Shown in pieces: positions 53,070 through 63,090 of a DNA stretch of 64,000 nucleotides (the first letter of the stretch is position 1; each line of letters opens with the position of its first letter). The notes beneath the pieces are model-generated. The model was not told the DNA's origin. It did no database searches and saw only the letters and a program-made list of their open reading frames with translations. The DNA comes from Pseudomonas antarctica (GTDB taxonomy: Bacteria; Pseudomonadota; Gammaproteobacteria; Pseudomonadales; Pseudomonadaceae): the NCBI RefSeq assembly GCF_001647715.1, contig NZ_CP015600.1:3782001-3846000 (forward strand), read 5' to 3'. The translations under genes and the position numbers were made by a program.

Positions 53070-53516
53070 ATGACCTGGCAACCCCACATCACCGTCGCCA
53101 CCCTCGTCGAAGACAACGGCCGCTTCCTGATGGTCGAAGAACTCAAGGGCGGCCGCGCCGTGCTCAACCAGCCCGCCGGCCACCTGGACCCGAACGAAAC
53201 CCTGACCGAAGCCGCCGTGCGCGAGACCCTCGAAGAAACCGGCTGGGACGTCGAAGCCACCGGCATTGTCGGGATTTACCTGTACACCGCCCCCAGCAAC
53301 GGCGTGACCTACCAGCGCGTGTGCTTCACCGCCAAGGCCCTCAAACACCATCCGGAGTATCAACTGGACGACGGCATCATCCGCGCCCGCTGGCTCACCC
53401 GTGACGAGCTGATGGCCGTGCGCGACGACTGGCGCAGCGAACTGATCATCCGCTGTATCGATGATTATTTGGCCGGCCAGCGCCACAGTCTCGAATTGAT
53501 CCGCCCTTCTCTTTAG
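53070..53516 (+). CDS. nudJ: Nudix hydrolase, NudJ-type phosphatase
   Basis: 148 residues with a perfect Nudix box (GHLDPNETLTEAAVRETLEE, then TGW). NudJ-type enzymes hydrolyse HMP-PP and other phosphates. It lies upstream of mnmA on the same strand with 59 bp between. In gamma-proteobacteria nudJ-mnmA-hflD-purB is a standing order, as here. Confidence 0.87.
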   Translation: MTWQPHITVATLVEDNGRFLMVEELKGGRAVLNQPAGHLDPNETLTEAAVRETLEETGWDVEATGIVGIYLYTAPSNGVTYQRVCFTAKALKHHPEYQLDDGIIRARWLTRDELMAVRDDWRSELIIRCIDDYLAGQRHSLELIRPSL

Positions 53517-53575
53517 CCTTGAGGGCTTGGGCCTGATAGAATCGCGTCCTTTTTCAAGACACCCGTTGAAACCCT

Positions 53576-54700
53576 ATGCGTGATCCAGCCCCTTCTGACA
53601 CACAAAAGAAGCGCGTCATCGTCGGCATGTCCGGCGGCGTGGATTCTTCCGTTTCCGCCGTTCTGCTCATGGAGCAGGGTTATGAGGTGGAAGGCCTGTT
53701 CATGAAGAACTGGGAAGAAGACGATGGAACGGAATACTGCACCGCCATGGACGACCTGGCGGACGCCCAGGCCGTGTGCGACAAGATCGGCATCAAGCTG
53801 CACACCGCCAACTTCGCCGCGGAGTACTGGGACAACGTGTTCGAGCACTTCCTGGCCGAATACAAGGCAGGCCGCACGCCGAACCCGGACATCCTGTGTA
53901 ACCGCGAAATCAAGTTCAAGGCGTTCCTCGACTACGCCATGATCCTCGGCGCCGACCTGATCGCCACTGGCCACTATGTGCGCCGTCGCGACATCGAGGG
54001 TCACACCGAACTGCTTAAAGGCCTGGACCCGAACAAGGACCAGAGCTACTTCCTGCATGCCGTCGGCGGCGAACAGATCGCCAAGACCCTGTTCCCGGTA
54101 GGCGAGCTGGAAAAGCCCGAGGTGCGCAAGATTGCCGAGAAACACGGCCTGGCCACCGCCAAGAAAAAGGATTCCACCGGGATCTGCTTTATCGGTGAGC
54201 GCCGTTTCAGCGACTTTCTCAAGCAGTACCTGCCGGCGCAACCGGGCGAGATCAAAACCACCGAAGGTGAAGTCATCGGCCTTCACCATGGCCTGATGTA
54301 CCACACCATCGGCCAGCGCCAGGGCCTGGGTATCGGCGGTTTGAAAGACGCCGGCGAAGAGCCGTGGTACGTGCTGATCAAGGATCTGGAGCACAACGTA
54401 CTGATCGTCGGCCAGGGCAATGAACACCCACTGCTGTTCTCCGGCGCCCTGCTCGCTTCGGAGATCTACTGGGTCAACCCTGTCGACTTGAGCACTCCGC
54501 GCCGCCTGACCGCCAAAGTGCGCTATCGCCAGAGTGATCAGCCCTGCACCCTGGAAAAAACCGCCACCGGCTATCGCGCCACCTTTGATGACCCGCAACG
54601 CGCGGTCACTCCTGGCCAGTCCGTGGTGTTCTATGACGGCGAAATTTGCCTGGGCGGTGGCGTGATTGAAGTCGCCGAGCCCTGGAGCAACCCGGCATGA
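53576..54700 (+). CDS. mnmA: tRNA 2-thiouridylase MnmA
   Basis: MnmA thiolates U34 of tRNA-Lys, -Glu and -Gln with ATP and sulfur from TusE, encoded at 33077. 374 residues with the PP-loop [15 protein letters not shown], the catalytic Cys in [12 protein letters not shown] (about 105) and the persulfide Cys in [13 protein letters not shown] (about 204). Stop overlaps hflD (ATGA). Confidence 0.95.
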   Translation: MRDPAPSDTQKKRVIVGMSGGVDSSVSAVLLMEQGYEVEGLFMKNWEEDDGTEYCTAMDDLADAQAVCDKIGIKLHTANFAAEYWDNVFEHFLAEYKAGRTPNPDILCNREIKFKAFLDYAMILGADLIATGHYVRRRDIEGHTELLKGLDPNKDQSYFLHAVGGEQIAKTLFPVGELEKPEVRKIAEKHGLATAKKKDSTGICFIGERRFSDFLKQYLPAQPGEIKTTEGEVIGLHHGLMYHTIGQRQGLGIGGLKDAGEEPWYVLIKDLEHNVLIVGQGNEHPLLFSGALLASEIYWVNPVDLSTPRRLTAKVRYRQSDQPCTLEKTATGYRATFDDPQRAVTPGQSVVFYDGEICLGGGVIEVAEPWSNPA

Positions 54701-55320
54701 GCCCGACCCAGGAGCAATTGACGGCACTCGGCGGGGTTTTCCTCGCTGCCGTACTGGTCGACAAGATCGCCAAGACCGGCCAGGTCACCGAAGCCGGCCT
54801 GACCTGCATGCTCGGCAGCTTGCTGATCCGCGACCCCAAGGACACCCTGGAAGTCTATGGCGGTGACGATTTGGCGCTGCGCGAAGGTTATCGCGCGCTG
54901 ATCGGCGCCCTGGAGCGTGACCCGAGCACCTTGCAGCGCGAGCCATTGCGCTATGCGCTGTCCATGCTCGGCCTTGAGCGCCAACTGGCCAAACGCGAGG
55001 ACATGCTCGAAACCATCGGCAAACGCCTGCCGCAGATTCAGTCCCAGGTGGAACACTTCGGCCCGGCCCACGAAAACGTGATCGCCGCCTGCGGCGCGCT
55101 GTACCAGGACACCTTGAGCACCTTGCGCCAGCGAATCCAGGTCCACGGTGACATGCGCAACCTGCAGCAACCCAATAACGCGTCGAAAATCCGCGCCCTG
55201 CTCCTGGCCGGTATTCGCTCGGCACGGTTGTGGCGGCAATTGGGCGGCCATCGTTGGCAACTGGTGATCAGTCGTCGCAAATTGCTCAAAGAGCTTTACC
55301 CGTTGATGCGCAACGAATAA
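54697..55320 (+). CDS. hflD: HflD, lysogenization regulator homologue
   Basis: A 207-residue all-helical membrane-associated protein ([55 protein letters not shown]). In E. coli HflD binds lambda CII; its ordinary function is unknown. It overlaps mnmA by 4 bp. Confidence 0.9.
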   Translation: MSPTQEQLTALGGVFLAAVLVDKIAKTGQVTEAGLTCMLGSLLIRDPKDTLEVYGGDDLALREGYRALIGALERDPSTLQREPLRYALSMLGLERQLAKREDMLETIGKRLPQIQSQVEHFGPAHENVIAACGALYQDTLSTLRQRIQVHGDMRNLQQPNNASKIRALLLAGIRSARLWRQLGGHRWQLVISRRKLLKELYPLMRNE

Positions 55321-55358
55321 GTCGCACCGACAGGCCATTTTCAAGCCGTTACGCGTAA

Positions 55359-56816
<1,458 letters not shown>

Positions 56817-56837
56817 TTTAGCGCAAGCCCTCTTGAG

Positions 56838-56862
56838 ACGCCCGGCCGCGCCGGGCGTTTTT
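56838..56862 (+). terminator. purB terminator
   Basis: ACGCCCGGC (56838-56846) pairs with GCCGGGCGT (56850-56858), followed by TTTTT. Confidence 0.85.
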
Positions 56863-56901
56863 ATTCCTGTCTTAAAAGTGCTTTTTTTCAATAGGTTACA
56901 C

Positions 56902-58068
56902 ATGAATCCTGATATTCCTCTTCAACTTCTGGGCGGCATCACGGCACGCGAATTCCTGCGCGACTACTGGCAGAAAAAACCGTTGCTGATTCGTCAGGCC
57001 ATCCCTGATTTCGAAAGCCCGATCGATGCCGACGAACTGGCCGGCTTGGCCCTGGAAGAAGAAGTCGAATCGCGCCTGGTGATCGAGCACGGCGAGCGCC
57101 CATGGGAACTGCGTCGCGGCCCCTTCGCCGAAGACGCCTTCAGCACCCTGCCTGAGCGTGAGTGGACGCTGCTGGTGCAGGCTGTCGACCAGTTCGTGCC
57201 GGAAGTGGCCGAGCTGCTGGAGCACTTCCGCTTCCTGCCAAGCTGGCGCATCGACGACGTGATGATCAGCTTTGCCGCACCTGGCGGCAGCGTCGGCCCG
57301 CACTTCGATAACTACGACGTGTTCCTGTTGCAGGCCCAAGGCAAGCGCAACTGGAAAATCGGCCAGATGTGCAACTCCGAGAGCCCGTTGCTGCAGCACG
57401 CCGACCTGCGCATCCTCGCCGAATTCGAGCAAAGTGAAGAATGGGTGCTGGAACCCGGCGACATGCTCTACCTGCCGCCGCGCCTCGCGCACTTCGGCAT
57501 CGCTGAAGATGACTGCATGACCTACTCGGTCGGCTTCCGCGCACCGAGCGCCGCTGAAGTATTGACCCACTTCACCGACTTCCTCAGCCAATACCTGACG
57601 GACGAAGAGCGTTACACCGACGCCGACGCCCAACCGGTCAGCGACCCGCACCAGATTCAAGGCGATGCACTTGACCGCCTGAAAGGCCTGCTGGCCGAGC
57701 ACATGAGTGACGAGCGCATGCTGCTGACCTGGTTCGGCCAGTTCATGACCGAGCCGCGCTACCCGGAAATGGTGGCAGGCGAAGAGTTGGTCGAAGAAGA
57801 CTTTATCAGCAGCCTGGAAGACGGCGCGATTTTGGTCCGCAACCCAAGCGCCCGCATGGCGTGGTCGGAAGTGGACGACGACGTGTTGCTGTTCGCCAGC
57901 GGCCAGAGCCGTTACCTGCCCGGCAAACTGCGCGAGCTGTTGAAACTGATTTGCTCGGCCGACGCCCTGCACAGCGAAAATCTCGGCACATGGCTCGCAG
58001 ACGAAGACGGTCGCGACCTGCTGTGCGAATTGGTCAAGCAAGGAAGCCTGGGATTTGCCGATGAATAA
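56902..58068 (+). CDS. roxA: ribosomal oxygenase RoxA (YcfD-type), 50S L16 arginine hydroxylase
   Basis: A 388-residue JmjC-type 2-oxoglutarate/Fe(II) oxygenase. The iron-binding triad starts with HFDNYDVFLLQ (HxD, about 134-136) and has a later His in PRLAHFGIAED. The C-terminal winged helix follows (about 310-388). E. coli YcfD hydroxylates Arg81 of ribosomal protein uL16. The GNAT gene overlaps its 3' end. Confidence 0.9.
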   Translation: MNPDIPLQLLGGITAREFLRDYWQKKPLLIRQAIPDFESPIDADELAGLALEEEVESRLVIEHGERPWELRRGPFAEDAFSTLPEREWTLLVQAVDQFVPEVAELLEHFRFLPSWRIDDVMISFAAPGGSVGPHFDNYDVFLLQAQGKRNWKIGQMCNSESPLLQHADLRILAEFEQSEEWVLEPGDMLYLPPRLAHFGIAEDDCMTYSVGFRAPSAAEVLTHFTDFLSQYLTDEERYTDADAQPVSDPHQIQGDALDRLKGLLAEHMSDERMLLTWFGQFMTEPRYPEMVAGEELVEEDFISSLEDGAILVRNPSARMAWSEVDDDVLLFASGQSRYLPGKLRELLKLICSADALHSENLGTWLADEDGRDLLCELVKQGSLGFADE

Positions 58069-58483
58069 GATTCACGTAAGTGTCGCGGACTGGCAAAAGG
58101 ATATCGCTGAGATTCGGCGCATTCGTGAAGCGGTATTTATCGCTGAACAATCGGTTCCACCCGAGCTCGAGTGGGACGCAGACGACGCTGACGCCGTGCA
58201 TTTTCTCGCGTTTGAAGGTGACTTTCCGATTGGCACCGCGCGCCTGCTGCCCAGCGGCGAAATCGGCCGCGTATCGGTGCTTAAGGACTGGCGCGGGCTG
58301 AAAGTCGGCGACAAGCTGATGGAAGCCGTGATTGGCATGGCCGAGCAACGTGGCCAGACCAAGCAGTTCCTCAGCGCGCAGGTGTATGCGGCGCCGTTTT
58401 ATGAGCGACTGGGCTTCAAGATTGTCAGCGATGAATTCCTAGAAGTCGGAATTCCGCATGTCGATATGGTGCGCGAGGGCTAA
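58061..58483 (+). CDS. GNAT-family N-acetyltransferase
   Basis: 140 residues with the GNAT fold of the ElaA type: REAVFIAEQSVPPELEWDADD (acceptor site), IGRVSVLKDWRGLKVGDKLM (acetyl-CoA binding) and VYAAPFYERLGFKIVSDEFLE. The ATG at 58061 overlaps the roxA stop by 8 bp, so the two are coupled. The acceptor is unknown. Confidence 0.87.
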   Translation: MNKIHVSVADWQKDIAEIRRIREAVFIAEQSVPPELEWDADDADAVHFLAFEGDFPIGTARLLPSGEIGRVSVLKDWRGLKVGDKLMEAVIGMAEQRGQTKQFLSAQVYAAPFYERLGFKIVSDEFLEVGIPHVDMVREG

Positions 58484-58503
58484 TTCGAGACCGAGTCGCC
58501 CTT

Positions 58504-58570
58504 ATCGCAGGCAAGCCAGCTCCCACATTTGGAATGCATTCCCCTGTGGGAGCTGGCTTGCCTGCGATAG
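58504..58570. repeat. REPIN (GTGGGAGCTGGCTTGC type)
   Basis: Inverted pair around a 17-bp centre, matching the copy at 27463-27530 except for one T/C difference in the centre. Confidence 0.9.
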
Positions 58571-58587
58571 CGCCATCAGCAACACCC

Positions 58588-58618
58588 AAAAATGCCCTGC
58601 CATGCCAGGGCATTTTGC
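58588..58618. terminator. bidirectional hairpin terminator after the GNAT gene
   Basis: AAAATGCCCTG pairs with CAGGGCATTTT around a 6-nt loop, giving T-runs both ways. Confidence 0.8.
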
Positions 58619-58697
58619 CGTCTACGATTCAACTTGCGACCCACCAGGCCGACAAACTGGCACTATCAAGCCTAAATGACTCGCAGAGATAACGGAC

Positions 58698-59435
58698 ATG
58701 TCCCTACGCACCCTGCTCACCGCCCTCCTCCTGACCGCCAGCGTCTCAGCAATGGCTGACACCGAAGTCGTCAACCTGAGCAATCGCACCAGCGCCGATT
58801 TACTGCCGGTGGCGCAGAATTTCATCGGCAAGGACGGCACCGTCAGCGCCTACGGCAACCAGCTGATTGTCAAAGCCGACCCTGGCAAGATCCAGGACTT
58901 GCGTGCATTGCTCGCCCAACTGGACACACCCGCCAAGCGCCTGCTGATCACCGTCGACACCAACGAAAACAATCAGCAGAACACAGGCGACAGCCAGACG
59001 CGCATCATCAGCTACGGCACCGCCAGCCGCGACGGTGGCATCCAGCAGATCCAGGCCAGCGAAGGGGTGCCCGCACTGATCCAGGTGGGCCAAAGCGTGC
59101 CACTGACGACCACCCAGCCAGACGCCTATGGGCGCCCGCAAAACCAGACCCAGTATCGCAACGTCACCCAAGGCTTTTACGTCACTGCCAGCGTAACCGG
59201 CGAGACCGTACACCTGGCAATCAGTACCAACCGTGACCGCATGAGCCAGGAACGTCCCGATGTAGTGAACGTACAGAGTACCGACACAAGTGTCAGCGGG
59301 CGCCTGGGTGAATGGATCTCGCTGGCAGGCATCAATCGTGAGACTCAGGCCGACAAATCTTCTACAACCCGCAGCTACTCTACTCAGGGGCGTGATGACC
59401 TGACTTTGCGGGTCAAGGTCGACACCCTGAACTGA
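58698..59435 (+). CDS. exported protein with secretin N-terminal (NolW-like) domain
   Basis: 245 residues: signal peptide MSLRTLLTALLLTASVSAMA, then a ring-building-type domain (LLPVAQNFIGKDGTVSAYGN, QLIVKADPGKIQDLRALLAQ, LDTPAKRLLITV), as in the N-domains of secretins. A polar second half follows (GVPALIQVGQSVPLTT, VTQGFYVTASV, VHLAIS) resembling the start of the secretin channel domain. No full channel is present and no secretion genes surround it, so it is an orphan periplasmic protein, perhaps a relic or accessory of pili or secretion. Confidence 0.7.
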   Translation: MSLRTLLTALLLTASVSAMADTEVVNLSNRTSADLLPVAQNFIGKDGTVSAYGNQLIVKADPGKIQDLRALLAQLDTPAKRLLITVDTNENNQQNTGDSQTRIISYGTASRDGGIQQIQASEGVPALIQVGQSVPLTTTQPDAYGRPQNQTQYRNVTQGFYVTASVTGETVHLAISTNRDRMSQERPDVVNVQSTDTSVSGRLGEWISLAGINRETQADKSSTTRSYSTQGRDDLTLRVKVDTLN

Positions 59436-59937
59436 AGCACCAAAAACTGACTGGCAAGTCGTATTAGACTAAAGATGTAGTGCTATAAAAAAAGCACTAC
59501 AAAACGTTTGACGATCCAAAAAAGCATGGGCATGATGGCCTCGCTCCCGCTAATCAGGGGCCCTGGCAAGGGCCTTCGGATCGTCGCTCTAAGCTACCCA
59601 TCTGAGCCGATTCGTGTCTGTACCGCCCACAAGGTGTGTTTGACGAGGTTGCGACTGGAACGAAGTTGTCCCGAGGGACGGAAGCTAACCAGGTAACCCG
59701 GCTACACACTGATGGATCGTACCAAGGCCCACGACGCCCGAAGACCGTTCGCAGTTCGCCCTTACCTGCTCAACTCCCCTCTCGCTACTCGTTCATCCCG
59801 TCGCCTTCCCCGCCGAACCTGACTTGACCGCCTAAGCTTCTGGTCAGCGAGCGCCACGCCTGTGCATTGAATGCAGGGCTGTAAAACGGATTTTTCCACA
59901 CTGTTTTTCCACACGAAGACGCGACGAGGTTTTTCCC
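59436..59937 (+). ncRNA. long aceA leader, possibly structured RNA
   Basis: 502 bp with no believable ORF. Hairpins visible on the plus strand include GGCCCTGGCAAGGGCC (about 59560-59575), GTCCCGAGGGAC (about 59668-59679) and GCATTGAATGC (near 59866). A direct repeat TTTTCCACAC...TTTTCCACAC lies at about 59892-59913. The palindrome at 59476-59501 lies 437 bp before the aceA ATG, so if it marks the promoter the leader is unusually long. Whether it is a riboregulatory leader or a separate small RNA cannot be told here. Confidence 0.35.
59476..59501. promoter_or_regulatory. 26-bp palindrome, candidate RccR/RpiR-family operator
   Basis: TGTAGTGCT (59476-59484) and AGCACTACA (59493-59501) form a perfect 9-bp inverted repeat around an A-rich 8-bp spacer. 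The outer TGTAGT/ACTACA resembles the operator I recall for RccR, an RpiR-family regulator of aceA and pyruvate genes in P. fluorescens. TATAAA lies at the centre, so a bound repressor would cover a possible -10 box. Lack of a U-run argues against a terminator. Confidence 0.5.
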
Positions 59938-61263
59938 ATGGCACTGACACGCGAACAGCAAATTGCAGCCCTTGAAAAAGACTGGGCTGAAAACCCACGC
60001 TGGAAAGGCGTGACCCGCGCTTATTCCGCTGCTGACGTCGTCCGCCTGCGTGGCTCGGTTCAACCTGAGCACACCTTTGCAAAACTCGGCGCCGAGAAGC
60101 TGTGGAACCTGGTAACCCAAGGTGCCAAGCCTTCCTTCCGTCCTGACAAAGATTTCGTCAACTGCATGGGCGCCCTGACCGGCGGCCAGGCAGTCCAGCA
60201 GGTGAAAGCCGGTATCCAGGCGATCTACCTGTCCGGCTGGCAAGTGGCAGCGGACAACAACTCCGCTGAATCCATGTACCCCGACCAGTCGCTGTACCCG
60301 GTGGACTCGGTGCCAACCGTGGTCAAGCGCATCAACAACTCGTTCCGTCGTGCCGACCAGATCCAGTGGAAAGCCGGTAAAGGCCCGGGCGACGAAGGCT
60401 ACATCGACTACTTCGCACCGATCGTGGCGGATGCTGAAGCCGGTTTCGGCGGCGTGCTGAACGCCTACGAGCTGATGAAAAGCATGATCGAGGCTGGCGC
60501 CGCGGGCGTTCACTTCGAAGACCAACTGGCTTCGGTGAAGAAGTGCGGGCACATGGGCGGCAAGGTACTGGTGCCTACCCAGGAAGCCGTACAGAAGCTG
60601 ACCGCTGCGCGCTTGGCCGCTGACGTGGCTGGCACTCCGACCATCATCCTGGCACGTACCGACGCCAACGCTGCTGACCTGCTGACTTCCGATTGCGACC
60701 CGTACGACAAGCCATTCGTAACCGGCGAGCGTACTCAGGAAGGCTTCTATAAAGTACGCGCCGGCCTCGACCAGGCCATCGCTCGCGGCCTGGCCTACGC
60801 GCCGTACGCCGACCTGATCTGGTGCGAAACCGCCAAGCCGGACCTGGACGAAGCGCGTCGCTTCGCCGAAGCGATCAAGAAGGAATACCCGGACCAACTG
60901 CTGTCCTACAACTGCTCGCCTTCTTTCAACTGGAAGAAGAACCTGGACGACGCGACCATCGCCAAATTCCAGCGCGAACTGTCCGCTATGGGCTACAAGC
61001 ACCAGTTCATCACCCTGGCCGGCATTCACAACATGTGGCACAGCATGTTCAACCTGGCGCACGACTACGCCCGCAACGACATGACGGCCTACGTGAAGCT
61101 GCAAGAGCAGGAGTTCGCTGACGCCTCCAAAGGCTACACCTTTGTGGCGCACCAGCAGGAAGTGGGCACCGGCTACTTCGACGACATGACCACCGTGATC
61201 CAGGGCGGCAGTTCGTCCGTGACCGCGCTGACCGGTTCGACCGAAGAAGAACAGTTCCACTGA
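59938..61263 (+). CDS. aceA: isocitrate lyase
   Basis: AceA splits isocitrate to succinate and glyoxylate, the first glyoxylate-shunt step. 441 residues: [28 protein letters not shown] (Mg binding), the active-site [17 protein letters not shown] (Cys about 202) and [13 protein letters not shown]. The ATG begins [16 protein letters not shown]. It competes with Icd and Idh, encoded 9-14 kb upstream, for isocitrate. Confidence 0.96.
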   Translation: MALTREQQIAALEKDWAENPRWKGVTRAYSAADVVRLRGSVQPEHTFAKLGAEKLWNLVTQGAKPSFRPDKDFVNCMGALTGGQAVQQVKAGIQAIYLSGWQVAADNNSAESMYPDQSLYPVDSVPTVVKRINNSFRRADQIQWKAGKGPGDEGYIDYFAPIVADAEAGFGGVLNAYELMKSMIEAGAAGVHFEDQLASVKKCGHMGGKVLVPTQEAVQKLTAARLAADVAGTPTIILARTDANAADLLTSDCDPYDKPFVTGERTQEGFYKVRAGLDQAIARGLAYAPYADLIWCETAKPDLDEARRFAEAIKKEYPDQLLSYNCSPSFNWKKNLDDATIAKFQRELSAMGYKHQFITLAGIHNMWHSMFNLAHDYARNDMTAYVKLQEQEFADASKGYTFVAHQQEVGTGYFDDMTTVIQGGSSSVTALTGSTEEEQFH

Positions 61264-61327
61264 TCAACTGAGTACACGGCCATTGCGGCATCACGGAAGA
61301 CCTAACCGCAATGCCGCACAACAATCA

Positions 61328-61356
61328 CGCCCCGACTGGTTCGGGGCGTTTTTTTT
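61328..61356 (+). terminator. aceA terminator
   Basis: CGCCCCGA (61328-61335) pairs with TCGGGGCG (61341-61348), followed by eight T. Confidence 0.9.
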
Positions 61357-61395
61357 GGTCCAGGGAAAAGCCCTCTGGCAGCACACGTATCAAAT

Positions 61396-61482
61396 GTGGG
61401 AGCTGGCTTGCCTGCGATAGCGGTCAGTCAGCACCCTTTCAATGGTTGACACACCGCTATCGCGGGCAAGCCCGGCTCCCAC
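61396..61482. repeat. REPIN with unequal arms
   Basis: The left arm is GTGGGAGCTGGCTTGCCTGC; the right arm (GCGGGCAAGCCCGGCTCCCAC) differs at several bases, so this is a mixed or diverged pair. Confidence 0.8.
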
Positions 61483-61648
61483 AGGAAATGGGCTGAACCT
61501 GTAGGTTTTGCGCAAAACATTGATCCAGAGCGGTATTTGCCTGGATAAAATCGGTTAAAAAATCCACGCCAGCAACTAGCGGCAATCTAGCAAGTAACAG
61601 CAACTTCCCCCGCTGCACCACACGCACCCACTTAAAACCCACCCAAAC

Positions 61649-61667
61649 AATAGTCATTATCATTTAG
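61649..61667. promoter_or_regulatory. candidate Fur box
   Basis: The complement of AATAGTCATTATCATTTAG matches the 19-bp Fur consensus at 13 positions, including an unbroken run of nine. It lies 253 bp before nuoA and faces no iron gene. Confidence 0.35.
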
Positions 61668-61919
61668 CGCATGAAAACTTCTTTACAGCTTAAACAAAAC
61701 ATATTTGATAAAAAGCCCGCTAATGCCCGCCCCGCAAGGGCTGCAGCCCCACAAAGGTGCACTATGTGCTTATTCCATCGAATAATTTCGCTATCGGAAT
61801 TTTACTTGCCCGGTGTTTAGCCATAAAATCACCGCGATTGATTGCAGTGCGACATATCGTCACTGCATCGTTACTTTTTCGAGCTCAGAGACCTTTGCTC
61901 TCTGTTAAGGATTTCCAGC

Positions 61920-62333
61920 ATGACCGAAGCGACAGGACTCATGGCCCACAACTGGGGCTTTGCCATTTTCCTCCTCGGTGTTGTCGGCCTTTGTGCCTTC
62001 ATGCTTGGTGTCTCCAGCCTCCTCGGGTCAAAAGCCTGGGGCCGCAGCAAAAACGAACCGTTCGAGTCCGGCATGCTACCTACAGGTGGCGCCCGCTTGC
62101 GGCTCTCAGCCAAATTCTATCTGGTCGCGATGCTGTTCGTGATCTTCGATATCGAAGCCCTCTTTCTCTTTGCCTGGTCTGTGTCCGTCCGCGAAAGCGG
62201 CTGGACCGGATTCGTCGAAGCCCTCGTTTTCATAGCAATTCTGTTGGCAGGCCTTGTCTACCTATTTCGAGTGGGCGCCCTTGACTGGGCTCCGGAAGCT
62301 CGTCGTAAGCGGCAAGCGAAGCTGAAACAATGA
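61920..62333 (+). CDS. nuoA: NADH-quinone oxidoreductase subunit A
   Basis: 137 residues with three TM helices (about 11-34, 68-90, 97-118), the [18 protein letters not shown] loop and FIDIE-type motif ([13 protein letters not shown]). It forms part of the complex I membrane arm at the quinone site. AAGGA precedes the ATG. First gene of the nuo operon. Confidence 0.95.
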   Translation: MTEATGLMAHNWGFAIFLLGVVGLCAFMLGVSSLLGSKAWGRSKNEPFESGMLPTGGARLRLSAKFYLVAMLFVIFDIEALFLFAWSVSVRESGWTGFVEALVFIAILLAGLVYLFRVGALDWAPEARRKRQAKLKQ

Positions 62334-62343
62334 GGCTTTGGCG

Positions 62344-63018
62344 ATGCAATACAATCTCACCAGGATCGACCCGGATGCTCCTAACGATCAGTACCCAATC
62401 GGCGAACGGGAAACCGTTTCCGATCCGTTAGAAGATCAAGTCCACAAAAACATCTACATGGGCAAGCTGGAAGACGTGCTGAGTGGCGCGGTCAACTGGG
62501 GACGTAAGAACTCCCTGTGGCCGTACAACTTCGGTCTGTCCTGCTGCTACGTGGAAATGACCACCGCCTTCACGGCGCCCCACGACATCGCGCGCTTTGG
62601 CGCCGAAGTTATCCGGGCATCACCGCGTCAGGCGGATTTCATGGTTATCGCCGGAACCTGCTTTATCAAGATGGCGCCGATCATTCAGCGTCTCTACGAG
62701 CAAATGCTCGAGCCAAAGTGGGTTATCTCCATGGGTTCGTGCGCCAACTCCGGTGGCATGTACGACATCTACTCCGTCGTTCAAGGGGTGGACAAGTTCC
62801 TGCCCGTGGACGTCTACGTGCCTGGCTGCCCGCCCCGCCCTGAAGCATTTCTGCAAGGCTTGATGCTGTTGCAGGAATCGATTGGCAAGGAGCGTCGTCC
62901 ACTTTCCTGGGTTGTCGGCGATCAAGGCGTTTACCGCGCCGAGATGCCTTCGCAAAAGGAACAGCGCCGCGAACAGCGAATCGCAGTCACCAACCTGCGC
63001 AGCCCCGACGAAGTCTGA
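62344..63018 (+). CDS. nuoB: NADH-quinone oxidoreductase subunit B
   Basis: 224 residues; it binds cluster N2 with the cysteines of [16 protein letters not shown] and [10 protein letters not shown], and its [12 protein letters not shown] loop lines the quinone pocket. I take ATG 62344 (GAGG upstream); a TTG two codons earlier is in frame. It follows nuoA by 10 bp. Confidence 0.95.
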   Translation: MQYNLTRIDPDAPNDQYPIGERETVSDPLEDQVHKNIYMGKLEDVLSGAVNWGRKNSLWPYNFGLSCCYVEMTTAFTAPHDIARFGAEVIRASPRQADFMVIAGTCFIKMAPIIQRLYEQMLEPKWVISMGSCANSGGMYDIYSVVQGVDKFLPVDVYVPGCPPRPEAFLQGLMLLQESIGKERRPLSWVVGDQGVYRAEMPSQKEQRREQRIAVTNLRSPDEV

Positions 63019-63090
63019 TCCAGCACCGCTTCTTTTATAGAACGAAAACCTGGCTTCATTCTTTACGTTGACCGAAAGCGATAAAAAACC

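Larger units (their letters stand above)
61264..61919. other. 656-bp region between aceA and nuoA
   Basis: It holds the aceA terminator, one REPIN, a candidate Fur box and, before nuoA, a 7-bp inverted repeat (TGCAGTG...CACTGCA, 61843-61867) in what should be the nuo promoter region. A minus-strand frame at 61457-61663 overlaps the REPIN and has no support. Confidence 0.5.

Noticed and set aside
59508..59696. Short plus-strand ORF in the aceA leader
   Set aside because: No ribosome-binding site and no protein-like pattern; the region looks structural instead.
59785..61260. 491-codon minus-strand frame antisense to aceA
   Set aside because: Shadow of aceA, whose active-site motifs are intact on the plus strand.
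61457..61663. Short minus-strand ORF starting in the Fur-like site
   Set aside because: It ends inside a REPIN and has no Shine-Dalgarno sequence; the start codon is just part of the ATGATAATGA motif.
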